A stretch of DNA of 47,660 bases from Paulinella micropora (Eukaryota > Cercozoa > Imbricatea > Euglyphida): positions 426,814 to 474,473 of the forward strand of contig BJOX01000031.1 in NCBI GenBank assembly GCA_009731375.1, read 5' to 3'. The notes under the pieces were generated by a model. It was not told where the DNA came from, ran no database searches, and was given only the letters and a program-made list of their open reading frames with translations. A program made the position numbers and the translations under genes. Of the stretch, positions 1-11,260 are shown piece by piece; position 1 is the stretch's first letter, and each line of letters begins with the position of its first letter.

Positions 1-22
1 GGGGGGGGGGGGGGGGGGGGGG
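1..22. repeat. Poly-G run at window edge
   Basis: Twenty-two G in a row open the window. Similar poly-G/C runs border several N gaps (after 11,693, before 16,778, after 17,249, 42,849 and 44,808), so this may mark a contig edge at an unsequenceable homopolymer. Confidence 0.9.
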
Positions 23-873
23 CAGCAAGTGCAAGAACTGCCAACAGCCCAAGCACCTCCACAAGTGAGCACATCCATCTCCCCCCCCACCCCACCTTGC
101 TGGCTCCTCACAAGTTCATATATCAATCTGCATCAGTACATATATCCATCTGCGTAAGTACATATATTTATCTGCGTCTGTTTCTGTTTTAAGTGTTTCC
201 CCTATCCCGTTTCCTAACCAAGTTCAGTTTGCGGTTTCCAAAGTTTTTCAATTCCCTTGCCAGGCCCCCCTCCCCAACTTTACAAAATATTAATGTTCGA
301 AGCTCTCACCCCTTATCCCCTGCTTTTCTTGGCCAGTACTATTTCAGAGGCGGTTTCTGCGACAGAGCTCTGCAACGTCGTTGTATGGCTTGCACGGTTT
401 TTCCAACAGTATTTAATTTACAACTGATTAATAAATGTTTATATTTCACTCAATTTCGATATGGCATGATTACTGTGGACATTAAAGTGGCACTGAAAAC
501 ATTCAACTTTGATCTCATCGTTCTCCATCAATCTAAGTGATACGAGAAATCTGAAGCCAGCATTGGAAACTGAGCTTAGGAAAAGAGCTTTCCAACGGTG
601 TGCGCTGCATTTCCCTACCTCAAATATTCATTGAGAAAGATGAGGTAAAAGTTTGAATGTTTTGCCACTTGAAATAATATTTTTCCTGACAAAACAACTC
701 CGATGGGCCGACCGTATTTTTCCCACAGTTATTAACCCGCCGCAAAAAACAGCTTTTTTCAGACAGCAAACAGATTTCGCCGCGAAGTATTGCGTATCTA
801 GCTTCGTTTCCCACCCACCCACAACGCGCGGCCCATCCCGTTCATCATACTGTCGGTTTTCCGGAAAATTTTC
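23..873. other. No gene recognised
   Basis: Mixed-composition DNA. Open frames up to 115 codons occur on both strands, but none has a recognisable motif or a protein-like composition that differs from chance. Confidence 0.5.
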
Positions 874-1006
874 TATTACTGGATACATTCAAGTGTCAAA
901 CTCAGCCAGCGAATTTGAGTTAACGGTCAGATTTCAGATTAGCGGTCAGATTTTAGATTAGTGGTCAGAATTTAAATTATTGTAGTTTAATTTAACTGTA
1001 ACATTT
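874..1006 (+). repeat. Single end of the MITE family seen at 45.75 kb
   Basis: Starts TATTACTGGATACATTCAAG and runs through two or three degenerate 19-bp units of the type AGATTTCAGATTAGCGGTC. It closely matches the right arm (inverted) of the inverted-repeat element at 45,754-46,165. No partner arm was found nearby, so this is a solo end or a truncated copy. Confidence 0.7.
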
Positions 1007-1640
1007 TGTGAGTTTGGATACAACCCCAAGGGATAAATACACACTGACGAACTCTTACAATATTAAAAGTCTCTATGGCTGCAAAAAGCACTAACTCCTG
1101 AGAGTAGGTGAAATACCAGTAAATACCTGAGAGGTCACTTCGTTTATTTACGTAGATTTCTACTTGTTTGCAGACTTATTTGCAACGTACGATCGTAGGC
1201 CCGGGGAACGTAGATTGTGAGTTGGTTTGGCGTGTGTCACTTGAAGTTTAATAAGTTGTAGCACTTGAAGGAGTGCCAGGCTTCAAGTACAAGTTCTTTC
1301 TTCAAGTGCCGGGAAAAGTCCTGAACTTTCATCTAGGAAAGTCTCTCTGAGCCAAATGGCTGTGCACGTAGTGTGCGGCAAATATCATTTTTATGATCTC
1401 TTGCCAGCCTGTGTTCGCTAAATTTCACCGTAAATAGTTGTTTTTCGGGAAATCAGGGAAAAAGGCAGCCGAGAGGAGAAAAATAGCATTTGCTGTAAAA
1501 ACTTTGATTAAATCGTTTGAAGTCATTCCTGGACAGGCGAAATAAAACATATGTTTTTTTAAGCATTGAAGTTAAGCGTTGGTAAAACAGTTGCACTTTT
1601 TACGTAACGAGTATTTCATATTTTTTTGTTCTGTTTTTTT
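1007..1640. other. No gene recognised
   Basis: AT-leaning unique sequence with T runs. No open frame or motif could be supported. Confidence 0.5.
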
Positions 1641-1793
1641 TAGTGATGATTAATTCTAAGCTTAGTTATCGTGAACGATGCCGTTCACGATCATAGTTGA
1701 CGGGGATCGTTCACGGGGTGTTATCGTTAACGGAGCCGTGAACGATAATCGATCACGATAGCCGTTCACGGTGGCCTGTTCAGCTGCCGGTAA
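1641..1793 (+). repeat. Left arm of a 7.3-kb inverted-repeat pair
   Basis: About 153 bp that recurs in inverted orientation at 8783-8934. The outer edge reads TAGTGATGATTAATTCTAA and the inner edge ends near GTTCAGCTGCCG. Inside, a roughly 10-bp word (CGTGAACGAT and its complement ATCGTTCACG, plus TTAACG variants) recurs about seven times in both orientations. It could be a long terminal inverted repeat of a DNA transposon, or one of two oppositely inserted MITEs. Confidence 0.75.
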
Positions 1794-2114
1794 TATCGCA
1801 ATACTTCCTGCCGACAGCATGACGAAGCTGAGACAGTCACTATAATGAAGTATTCTAATATTAATAGGTGACCTGTCACTATTAGTAATTAAAGTCATCA
1901 TCATGGTGACTCATGATAAACAAAGCTCGCAAATTAATAATACGTGACTGGTTAATACATACGAGGCTGGTCGGATTACCAGTGATAGTAAATACTAGAT
2001 ATGAGGCAACGTTTTGCATTTGAAGTAGAACTTCAGATTTACCTAACACCTCTTTGTGAGTGAGAGCTACCAAAAAAGACAGTAATGTGATTCAAACTAC
2101 TGTAGTATACTCAG

Positions 2115-2795
<681 letters not shown>

Positions 2796-2911
2796 AGTCA
2801 ATGGCGAATGCATTTCTGCACATGTGCCTCCATCGTCTCACCCGTGAGGGGAGTACGAAGATTTGACGATAGGCTCTACTGACACCCCCGCAAGGCAGCT
2901 CCAAGCCTTCC
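2796..2911. other. Unique island cut by a gap
   Basis: About 115 bp of non-repetitive sequence between a trinucleotide tract and the gap. No function seen. Confidence 0.4.
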
Positions 2912-3783
2912 NNNNNNNNNNNNNNNNNNNNNNNNNNNNNNNNNNNNNNNNNNNNNNNNNNNNNNNNNNNNNNNNNNNNNNNNNNNNNNNNNNNNNNNNN
3001 NNNNNNNNNNNNNNNNNNNNNNNNNNNNNNNNNNNNNNNNNNNNNNNNNNNNNNNNNNNNNNNNNNNNNNNNNNNNNNNNNNNNNNNNNNNNNNNNNNNN
3101 NNNNNNNNNNNNNNNNNNNNNNNNNNNNNNNNNNNNNNNNNNNNNNNNNNNNNNNNNNNNNNNNNNNNNNNNNNNNNNNNNNNNNNNNNNNNNNNNNNNN
3201 NNNNNNNNNNNNNNNNNNNNNNNNNNNNNNNNNNNNNNNNNNNNNNNNNNNNNNNNNNNNNNNNNNNNNNNNNNNNNNNNNNNNNNNNNNNNNNNNNNNN
3301 NNNNNNNNNNNNNNNNNNNNNNNNNNNNNNNNNNNNNNNNNNNNNNNNNNNNNNNNNNNNNNNNNNNNNNNNNNNNNNNNNNNNNNNNNNNNNNNNNNNN
3401 NNNNNNNNNNNNNNNNNNNNNNNNNNNNNNNNNNNNNNNNNNNNNNNNNNNNNNNNNNNNNNNNNNNNNNNNNNNNNNNNNNNNNNNNNNNNNNNNNNNN
3501 NNNNNNNNNNNNNNNNNNNNNNNNNNNNNNNNNNNNNNNNNNNNNNNNNNNNNNNNNNNNNNNNNNNNNNNNNNNNNNNNNNNNNNNNNNNNNNNNNNNN
3601 NNNNNNNNNNNNNNNNNNNNNNNNNNNNNNNNNNNNNNNNNNNNNNNNNNNNNNNNNNNNNNNNNNNNNNNNNNNNNNNNNNNNNNNNNNNNNNNNNNNN
3701 NNNNNNNNNNNNNNNNNNNNNNNNNNNNNNNNNNNNNNNNNNNNNNNNNNNNNNNNNNNNNNNNNNNNNNNNNNNNNNNNNNN
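2912..3783. other. Assembly gap
   Basis: Run of N; open frames crossing it are artefacts. Confidence 0.99.
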
Positions 3784-4054
3784 AGACACCAGATTGTTAT
3801 GGGTGGGGTTTCGAGGCAGCTCTAGCAACCGCGCTTGGTGTATGCACTTGCACATTCGGTGACGTCTTGCAAGAGGTTGCTGGGACTGCGGAATAACCTC
3901 GGCTTAGTGCAGTCTTGCCCTCAGGAGCTCCATCGGTGGCCCCGATCATCAGGCGAGAGACTGACACGGGGGGATGGAGGACCTCGAACAAGGGTATTGG
4001 AGGCTTATGTCCGTTGAGGATATGCCATTAGCTGCATCAGTACGCCTCAGATAT

Positions 4055-4055
<1 letters not shown>
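3784..4055 (+). other. Unique island, possibly a retroposon 3' end
   Basis: About 270 bp of non-repetitive sequence that runs directly into a (TAT)n tract after CGCCTCAGATATAG. Non-LTR retrotransposon 3' ends often terminate in short tandem repeats, so this may be such an end. No coding similarity could be established. Confidence 0.25.
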
Positions 4056-4111
<56 letters not shown>

Positions 4112-4145
4112 CTTCTTCTTCTTTTCTTCTTTTCTTTTTCTTCTC

Positions 4146-4176
<31 letters not shown>

Positions 4177-4257
4177 TTCTACTACTACTACTACTATTAC
4201 TATTACTACTACTACTACTACTGCTACTACTACTACTTACTACTACTTACTACTACT

Positions 4258-4304
<47 letters not shown>

Positions 4305-4360
4305 TACTACTACTACTACTACTACTACTCCTACTACTACTGCTACTACTGCTACTACTG

Positions 4361-4447
<87 letters not shown>

Positions 4448-4477
4448 ATAATAATAATAATTAATAATAATAATAAT
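4056..4477. repeat. (TTA)n / (CTT)n / (CTA)n tract
   Basis: Compound trinucleotide microsatellite ending at a gap. Confidence 0.95.
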
Positions 4478-4770
4478 NNNNNNNNNNNNNNNNNNNNNNN
4501 NNNNNNNNNNNNNNNNNNNNNNNNNNNNNNNNNNNNNNNNNNNNNNNNNNNNNNNNNNNNNNNNNNNNNNNNNNNNNNNNNNNNNNNNNNNNNNNNNNNN
4601 NNNNNNNNNNNNNNNNNNNNNNNNNNNNNNNNNNNNNNNNNNNNNNNNNNNNNNNNNNNNNNNNNNNNNNNNNNNNNNNNNNNNNNNNNNNNNNNNNNNN
4701 NNNNNNNNNNNNNNNNNNNNNNNNNNNNNNNNNNNNNNNNNNNNNNNNNNNNNNNNNNNNNNNNNNNNNN
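4478..4770. other. Assembly gap
   Basis: Run of N. Confidence 0.99.
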
Positions 4771-4931
4771 CAATTGCTGAGCCAAAAGGCCATGTGCATC
4801 CAGTCCTCCATTCCATAAGGAAAGTCTCCACACCAATCGGTGGAATAAAGGAAGTGACGGCATAGAACATTACTCTAGGAGCTTTATACCAATCAGCCCA
4901 TGGAAAGGACCGATGGCCTATGTACTCCCTA

Positions 4932-4932
<1 letters not shown>
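4771..4932 (+). other. Unique island with (TAA)n tail, possible retroposon 3' end
   Basis: About 160 bp ending ATGTACTCCCTAAATAATAAT and continuing into (TAA)n. The layout resembles the 3' end of a non-LTR retrotransposon with a microsatellite tail. The upstream part is lost in the gap. Confidence 0.3.
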
Positions 4933-5000
<68 letters not shown>

Positions 5001-5024
5001 GCTATACTACTACTACTACTACTA

Positions 5025-5085
<61 letters not shown>

Positions 5086-5161
5086 ACTACTACTACTACT
5101 AGTACTACTAGTACTACTAGTACTAGTAGTAGTAGTAGTAGTAGTACTACTACTACTACTC

Positions 5162-5206
<45 letters not shown>

Positions 5207-5271
5207 TTACTACTACTACTACTACTAGTACTACTACTACTAGTACTAGTACTACTGTACTACTAGTACTG

Positions 5272-5322
<51 letters not shown>
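4933..5322. repeat. (TAA)n and (ACT)n tract with a strand switch
   Basis: TAA repeats pass into ACT repeats. Between about 5100 and 5160 the array flips from ACT to AGT units and back, making long self-complementary stretches. Confidence 0.95.
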
Positions 5323-5326
<4 letters not shown>

Positions 5327-5657
5327 TATCGCACTACAGCTGAAGTCTTCCAAAGTGATGGCAAAAATGGCTTCGAAATCTTGACAGCAGAGCTGGAGTT
5401 AGCGAAACCTTGATGATCAAAATATAATCAAATAGCATTAATGAACAAATTATTTGTCTGCATCTCTCTCTCTCTCTCATTACTTTGAAAATGATATTAT
5501 ACATATTATATCAGATATGATGTTTGTTCGTCATACGATCGGATACCTACACAGATGATGGAGGTTAGAATAGGGCTCGACAAAGGAACCGTGTGAAAAT
5601 CAAACGTTGCTGCAGGGGATATCTATTAGCTACTTACCTATTTATTTGTCTCGTGTT

Positions 5658-5690
<33 letters not shown>

Positions 5691-6090
5691 CCTTTCTTCC
5701 CCCTTTTTTTAATGTTGCAATATCACAATCACAAACTAATAAATAATTTCAAGCAAAACAAGAACTTAACAAATATGAGTATAAGCATGCAAGTAATACT
5801 AAATATTAGTAGGGGTGTCCTAAACTTGAAAACTTGAAGATGTAAAGCAGAAAAAAACTTGAACATACTAAAGGACATGCATAACACACAGCCAAATTCA
5901 ATCTATTGGCTCTAGATCTGTACCTTGACCCTTAACATTGATATCTTAATTGCAACATCGCATTTACTAACCAACAACTATATTGTAATAATTTTATTCT
6001 TTCTTCCACTTCTTTTTTTCTTTCTTTCTTTTTTCTACTTTATTTCTGTATAGCTACTTGTAGTATGTACTATTTCTTCTCTATCCATAA
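5323..6090. other. No gene recognised; AT-rich with poly-T
   Basis: Unique AT-rich sequence containing a ~30-nt T run near 5660-5690. No supportable ORF. Confidence 0.5.
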
Positions 6091-6152
6091 AGGAAAAGGA
6101 AAGAAAGAAAAAGAAGAAAGAAAGAAAGAAAGAAAAAGAAAGACAGAAAGAC

Positions 6153-6195
<43 letters not shown>

Positions 6196-6291
6196 AAAAA
6201 AGAAAGAAAGAAAGAAAGAAAGAAAAGGAAGAAAGAACGACCTAGAAAGAAAAAGGAGGAAAAAAAGAAAAAGAAAGAAAGAAAGAAATCA

Positions 6292-6371
<80 letters not shown>

Positions 6372-6412
6372 AACAAACAAACAAACAAACAAACAAACAA
6401 ACAAACAAAGTG
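6091..6412. repeat. (AAAG)n then (AAAC)n tract
   Basis: Tetranucleotide microsatellite, AAAG changing to AAAC near 6373. Confidence 0.95.
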
Positions 6413-6860
6413 ATAAATAAAGTCGAATATAAGCACACACTTTGCGGCATGTTACTGGGTCGTAGAATCTACTTCTGCCTTGCTTGGCTCAACTTTAGGT
6501 TGGTTTGCCTCGCATCATCTCTGACTGACCGACAGACATTTACTTTACGTTTATTGGTTGCAAATAGATAACCTTGGTTCAAAAAATGGTGTAGTCGTGT
6601 ATTGGCATTCGAAGCCTTGCCTTTCTCTCATGTTGGGATGTAAAGATTCCCAAACTGTGTATACATTCCCGCCAACGAAAGCGAAGACATCTCAGTCCCA
6701 ACCTCGTTTGAAAACATAGTCGTTAACGACGAGCCACCTAAAAAATCGGTCAAAAACAAGAGCCCCCGGTCACGATAAACCGTGCCTAAGGTGCGACTTC
6801 TTCCTTCTTCGATTCACAAGTTTTCTTGTGGCATATCTTTACTCTCGTTCTTTTTTTCCT
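6413..6860. other. No gene recognised
   Basis: Unique sequence between two microsatellites; no ORF or motif supported. Confidence 0.5.
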
Positions 6861-8075
6861 TCTTTCTTAATAATAATAAACTTTCTGTTCTGTTCTGTTA
6901 GTTCTGTTCTGTTCTCTTTTCTCTTCTCTTTCTCTTTTCTCTTTCTCTTTTCTCCTTTCTCTTTTCTCTTTTCTCTTTTCTCTTTTCTCTGTTCTCTTTT
7001 CTCTTTTCTTCTGTTCTCTTTTTCTCTTTTCTCTTTTCTCTTTTCTCTTTCTCTTTTCTCTTCTCTCTTTTCTCTTTTCTCTTTTCTCTTTTCTCTTTTT
7101 TTTTTCTTTTCTCTTTTCTCTTTTCTTTTCTCTTTCTCTTTTCTCTTTTCTCTTTTTACTTTTTTCTTTTCTCTTTCAAATTTCTCTTTTCTCTTTCTCT
7201 TTTCTCTTTCTCTTTTCTCTTTTCTCTTTCTCTTGTCTCTTTTTTTTCCTCTTTTCTCTTTTCTCTTTTCTTCTCTTTTCTCTTTTCTCTTTTCTCAGTT
7301 CTCAGTTCTCAGACTCTTTTCTTTTTCTTTTTTCTCTTTTCTCTTTTCTCTTTTCTCAAAGTCTCTTTTCTTTTCGTTTCTTTTCTCTTCTCTTCTTCTC
7401 TTCTTTTCTCTTCTTTTCTCATCTTGTCTTTTCTCTTTTCTCTTTTATCTTTTCTTTTCTCTTTTCCTTTTTCTTTTCTTTTCTTTTTTCTTGTCTTTTT
7501 TTTCTTTTCTTTTCTGTCTCTTTTCTTTTCTCTCTTCTGTTTTCTTTTCTTTCTTTTTTCTTGTCTTTTCTTTTCTTTCTCTTTTCTTTTCTCTCTTCTG
7601 TTTTCTTTTTTTTTCTTTTTTTCTTTTCTCTTCTTTTCTCTCTTCTCTTCTTTTTTTCTTTTGCCTTTCCTTTCTTTCCTTTCCTTTTTCTTTTCTTTCG
7701 AAATTCTTTTCTTTTCTTTTTTCTTTTCTTTTTTCTTTTCTTTTTCTTTTCTTTTTTCTTTTCTTTTTTCTTTTCATTCTCTTTTCTTTCTCTTTTCTTT
7801 CTCTTTTCTTTTCTCGTTTCTTTTTTTCTTTTCTTTTTCTTTTCTTTTCTTTTTCTTTTCTTCTCTTTTTTCTTTTCTTTTCTCTTCTTATCTTTTCTCT
7901 CTGTCTCTCTTTTTTTTTTCTTTTCTTTTTTCTTTTCTTTTCTCTTTTTTTTTCTTTCTTTTTTCTTTTTCTTTTTCTTTTCTTTTTTTTATTTTCTTTT
8001 CTTTATTTTCTTCTTTCTTTCTTGTTTTCTTGTTTTCTTGCTTTCTTTTTTTCTTTCTTTTTTCCTTTATTTATT
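6861..8075. repeat. Pyrimidine tract, TTTTCTC-type repeats
   Basis: About 1.2 kb of nearly pure T/C on this strand, first TCTTTTC-like units, then TTTTC units. The 472-codon open frame across it encodes only Phe/Leu/Ser and is an artefact. Confidence 0.95.
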
Positions 8076-8097
8076 TCTAATAAGAAAACGATTAAAG

Positions 8098-8357
8098 AAG
8101 AAAGAGGAGGAGGAGGAGAAGAAGAAGAAGAAGAAGAAGAAGAAGAAGAAGAAGAAGAAGAAGAAGAAGAAGAAGAAGAAGAAGAAGAAGAAGAAGAAGA
8201 AGAAGAAGAAGAAGAAAGAAGAAGAAGAAGAAGAAGGAAGGAATAAAGTCATGCAGAAGAAGAAGAAGAAGAAGAAGAAGGAGGAGGAGGAAGGGTGAAA
8301 GTCATGCAGAAGAAGAAGAAGAAGAAGAAGAAGAAGAAGAAGAAGAAGAAGAAGAAG

Positions 8358-8388
<31 letters not shown>

Positions 8389-8518
8389 CTCCGAAGAAGA
8401 AGAAGAAGAAGAAGAAGAAGAAGAAGAAGAAGAAGAAGAAGCCTCCGAAGAAGAAGAAGAAGAAGAAGAAGAAGAAGAAGAAGAAGAAGAAGAAGAAGAA
8501 GAAGAAGAAGAAGAAGAA
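8098..8518. repeat. (GAA)n tract
   Basis: Long GAA/AAG microsatellite. It contains two copies of a GTCATGCAGAAG interruption and two TC(T/C)CCGAAG-like interruptions, which suggests internal duplication. With the preceding pyrimidine tract it forms purine-pyrimidine mirror DNA. Confidence 0.95.
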
Positions 8519-8782
8519 CTGTGCTTGCGTAAAGAAGGAAGAAGGAAGAATGAAGGAGGAACAACAAAGAAAAAAGAAGAAGAATTAATAATAAGTTAGT
8601 AGTGTTAATTAATAATAATTGTCATAGTGTACCTACGAGTGGTAAATTTTATCAACATCAGTGTTTGCATAAAAAAGATAATTAATAATTTTTATTAATA
8701 TTAAATAACAATACATGATTTATTAATAAATACTATTAATTAATACCGGTAATTATAGTCTCTTTGCAGTGAGTAGTGTTTT
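8519..8782. other. AT-rich spacer
   Basis: TTAATAA-rich sequence with no gene. Confidence 0.5.
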
Positions 8783-8934
8783 TTATCGGCAGCTGAACAG
8801 CCACCGTTAACGGCTATCGTGATCGATTATCGTTCACGGCTCCGTTAACGATAACACCCCGTGAACGACCCCCGTCAACTATGATCGTGAACTGCATCGT
8901 TCACGATAACTAAGGTTAGAATTAATCATCACTA
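8783..8934 (-). repeat. Right arm of the 7.3-kb inverted-repeat pair
   Basis: Inverted copy of 1641-1793, with its outer edge (TTAGAATTAATCATCACTA) facing right. A few substitutions separate the arms. No transposase ORF is visible in the 7 kb between them, although 872 + 293 bp of that interval is unsequenced. Confidence 0.75.
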
Positions 8935-8961
8935 TTAGAACTTGCGGCTGAATGTTGAATT

Positions 8962-9198
8962 TGTAGGCATCACCCCCCGGATAGCCGGTAAAAGTACCTT
9001 TTCCTGGTGACAGGTGCACCAGCCTGTTTTTCAGTATTATTTGTCCGGATTGGACCTGATGCAATTTTATTCCTGGTCTGTTGCCGTTTTCCTTTTCGGC
9101 TTCACTGAGCTAATACAACGAGACATCATTCTCATTCTTGAGGACTGTGTGTGGTTGTATTACCGACTTTTTCTTGAGCTATCATTGGGGGCATTACA
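8962..9198 (+). repeat. Gypsy LTR (237 bp), plus orientation
   Basis: Homologous to the LTRs of the element at 25.7-36.4 kb and the same length. It starts TGTAGGCATC and ends GGGCATTACA. The following ~50 bp (9199-9250) match the PBS and leader side of that element, so this was a 5' LTR with the start of an internal region. Confidence 0.88.
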
Positions 9199-9250
9199 TT
9201 TGGAGTCCACATCAATAGGCTGATTTCTTTCTGCATTGCCACACAGGCAT
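9199..9250 (+). mobile_element. Gypsy leader fragment with candidate PBS
   Basis: TTTGGAGTCCACATC directly after the LTR matches the sequence next to the 5' LTR of the full element (inverted at 36,128-36,176). The match ends at 9250, where an opposite-orientation LTR begins. Confidence 0.8.
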
Positions 9251-9436
9251 TGTAATGCACCCAACGATAGCTCGTAAAAAGTCGGTAATACAACCAAACA
9301 CAGTCCTCAAAAGATGAGAATGATGTCTCGGCGTTATATTAGCTCAGTGAAGCCAAAAAGGAAAACGGCAACAGACCAGGAATAAAATGGCATCAGGTCC
9401 AATCCGGACAAATAATACTGAAAAACAAGCTGGTGC
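9251..9436 (-). repeat. Truncated gypsy LTR, minus orientation
   Basis: First 186 bp, on this strand, of the same LTR in inverted orientation (TGTAATGCACCCAACG...). Homology stops at AAGCTGGTGC, exactly where the LRR gene fragment starts. With 8962-9198 it makes an inverted LTR pair. Confidence 0.85.
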
Positions 9437-9876
9437 TGAATCTGGCGGGTTGTGCGAGCGACGATTTTAAGTCTTTGTCTGAGTTCCACGCGCTACAAGA
9501 TCTGTCGCTGGGCGGCCCGGAGTGGACTGGTGATGAACTTGCTCATCTGCCGCGCAATTTGCAGAGATTGACTCTCGAAGGCGGCCCACGGTTTGACGGA
9601 GAGAAACTCAGGCACTTGTCGCGCGTGCCAGATCTGCAGCAACTGGTTGTAAAGGACTGTGCAAATCTGGCTTCTATCGTGCATTTGAGAGCCTTACCAA
9701 ACCTGCGAGACCTACGTTTTACTGATTGTCCCGGGCTTACTGACGACGCGTTTGAGCACTTTCTGGCCATGCAGAATTTACAGAAACTAATTATCAGACG
9801 CTCTCACAAAATAAGTAGAAAGGCAATCGAGGCTTTCAAAAGAGCGCGCCCTGGTTGCGACTTTCAGTGCAGATAG
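9433..9876 (+). pseudogene. LRR protein, 5'-truncated by LTR sequence
   Basis: The frame encodes about 147 residues of leucine-rich repeats of the cysteine-containing type common in F-box LRR proteins (LQDLSLGG, LQRLTLEGG, LQQLVVKDC, LRDLRFTDCPGLTDDAF). Its C-terminus (SRKAIEAFKRARPG) closely parallels that of the intact LRR gene at 20.4-22.0 kb (TRAAITRFKKRRPG), so the two are paralogues. There is no ATG in frame: the frame opens at the edge of an LTR fragment, which replaces the 5' part. The 3' end looks intact (TAG at 9874). It is most simply a gene remnant truncated by a retrotransposon insertion or rearrangement. A spliced exon reading from inside the LTR is less likely. The convergent zinc-ribbon gene lies 204 bp downstream. 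Confidence 0.8.
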
Positions 9877-10009
9877 GCATTCATTTTGGCTTAGCAGGAC
9901 ACCGGAGCAAATTAAAGCACTGGCACACTAGTTCGAGCTAAACTCCATTTTTTTTTCAGGTTGAAGTAAGAAATTTCTTTGGTTTTAATTAAAGAAACGT
10001 TGCACAAAA

Positions 10010-10064
10010 AAACAATTGTTTGGTTTTTGGCACACAAGCGTAGAAACAGACGTCTGTTTTTTTT
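10010..10064. terminator. Intergenic palindromes between convergent genes
   Basis: AAACAATTGTTT (10,010-10,021) and AAACAGACGTCTGTTT (10,044-10,059) are perfect palindromes, the second followed by further T to 10,064. They lie between the stop codons of the LRR fragment (+) and the zinc-ribbon gene (-), so they could act in 3'-end formation for either. This role is inferred from position only. Confidence 0.4.
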
Positions 10065-10080
10065 AGATGTCCGAGACTTT

Positions 10081-10488
10081 TTATTCTTTGTAGAAGCCAC
10101 ATGGACATTCATCCTGATCTTCGGCATTGTTAAGTTCTCCACAGTTGTCGCAGGGGTAGTAGCAGCAAGTCTCGCAGCCGATCTCTAGGATAGACGCCAT
10201 GGCTGCCTCGTGAGACTCTGCAATTCTGCTTGCACCCAACAGTGCTTGCAGAAGCAGATGATTCTGTTCGCGAAGCTTGTCTTCGCTGCACTCCGCAACC
10301 TCTTTGCAAAGCTTCAAGCGTTTTTCCTCGGAGCCGGCTACTTCCTTGTAGTGCACGCGGAACTCTTGGCCCTGCCGACACCAGGCCTCATTGACAGCTT
10401 CCTTCCCGCGCTTGACTAACAGGATCTTCTTGGCACTCGCCACGGCCTTGGCCGCCTCTGGCTTGTCAGTGCGTGTTCTCTTACTCAT
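10081..10488 (-). CDS. Small coiled-coil protein with C-terminal zinc ribbon
   Basis: A 135-residue protein starting at the ATG at 10,486-10,488 (MSKRTRTDKPEAAK) and ending TAA at 10,081. Upstream in-frame codons are only microsatellite. The N-terminus is short and basic. Residues ~35-105 are charged and helical with heptad-like leucines, suggesting a coiled coil. The last ~30 residues carry a cysteine cluster (CETCC...CDNCG...CPCG) that fits a zinc ribbon or degenerate zinc finger. No family was recognised; cysteine pairs of this kind occur in nucleic-acid-binding and ubiquitin-linked proteins, but function is not assigned. It is convergent with the LRR fragment and has palindromes just past its stop codon. 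An intronless gene of this size with clean boundaries is well supported. Confidence 0.75.
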   Translation of the reverse strand: MSKRTRTDKPEAAKAVASAKKILLVKRGKEAVNEAWCRQGQEFRVHYKEVAGSEEKRLKLCKEVAECSEDKLREQNHLLLQALLGASRIAESHEAAMASILEIGCETCCYYPCDNCGELNNAEDQDECPCGFYKE

Positions 10489-10560
10489 ACCTATTTGACA
10501 ATTTTCGACTACAACATATGTCCTGACTTTTTTTTCTTTTTGGACATTGACAAAGGATAT

Positions 10561-10613
<53 letters not shown>

Positions 10614-10905
10614 AATAAAAAAGCTGATGCAACACAAGCTTGGTTGTAATTCGGGGGGAGGGCACGACACAATCCAAGAGAACATGCAACAAAACACACA
10701 CACACACGCACACACACACAAACTCACACACACACACAAACGCACAAAAATTCACACAGACTTCCACACCCACACAAACGCACAAAAATTCACGCAGACG
10801 CACACGTTACACACACGAATCTCATAGATCACACACACACAGACACACTTGATGATACAAACAGTAATGTACACACTTATTGCCATTAGCACAAAACTGA
10901 TTTTA
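10489..10905. repeat. (GA)n and (CA)n-rich spacer
   Basis: A (GA)n tract at about 10,566-10,612 and a CACA-rich stretch at 10,696-10,850. Open frames through it are repeats of Ser-Leu, Cys-Val or His-Thr. Confidence 0.9.
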
Positions 10906-10907
10906 TA

Positions 10908-10950
10908 CCAAAGCTGTCCAACACGAAAAGTGGACAGCTTTGGTTTTTTT
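10908..10950 (+). terminator. 13-bp perfect stem-loop followed by T7
   Basis: CCAAAGCTGTCCA, a 10-nt loop, then TGGACAGCTTTGG and seven T. The form is that of an intrinsic terminator, but the setting is eukaryotic. Hairpins at transcript ends are also known for some giant viruses. No gene ends immediately beside it, so the role is unknown. Confidence 0.5.
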
Positions 10951-11039
10951 AGAGGCCCCCCCCCCAACTGTATCATATTGCGCAGGGTGCACTTCGGTGG
11001 CACCGACCACCGGCATAGAATCCTTTGGGCTCGATGCGG

Positions 11040-11200
11040 CAAAACACACAAACCGACAGATTACGCCTGCACACACAAAAAATCACACACACACACACAA
11101 AATCACAAAATCACAAAATCACACACAAAATCACACACAAAATCACAAAATCACAAAATCACAAAATCACACACACACACAAAATCACAAAATCACACAA

Positions 11201-11241
<41 letters not shown>

Positions 11242-11260
11242 CACATACGCACACACACAA
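11040..11260. repeat. (CA)n / ACAAAATC repeats
   Basis: CACA dinucleotides mixed with repeated CACAAAATCA units. Confidence 0.9.

Noticed and set aside
193-540. 115-codon plus-strand frame
   Set aside because: No motif and composition as expected by chance.
6828-8246. 472-codon Phe/Ser/Leu frame
   Set aside because: A pure pyrimidine tract has few stops in any frame; there is no protein-like composition.
10081-10803. 240-codon version of the zinc-ribbon protein
   Set aside because: The N-terminal extension is translated (GA)n and (CA)n microsatellite; the ATG at 10,488 is preferred.
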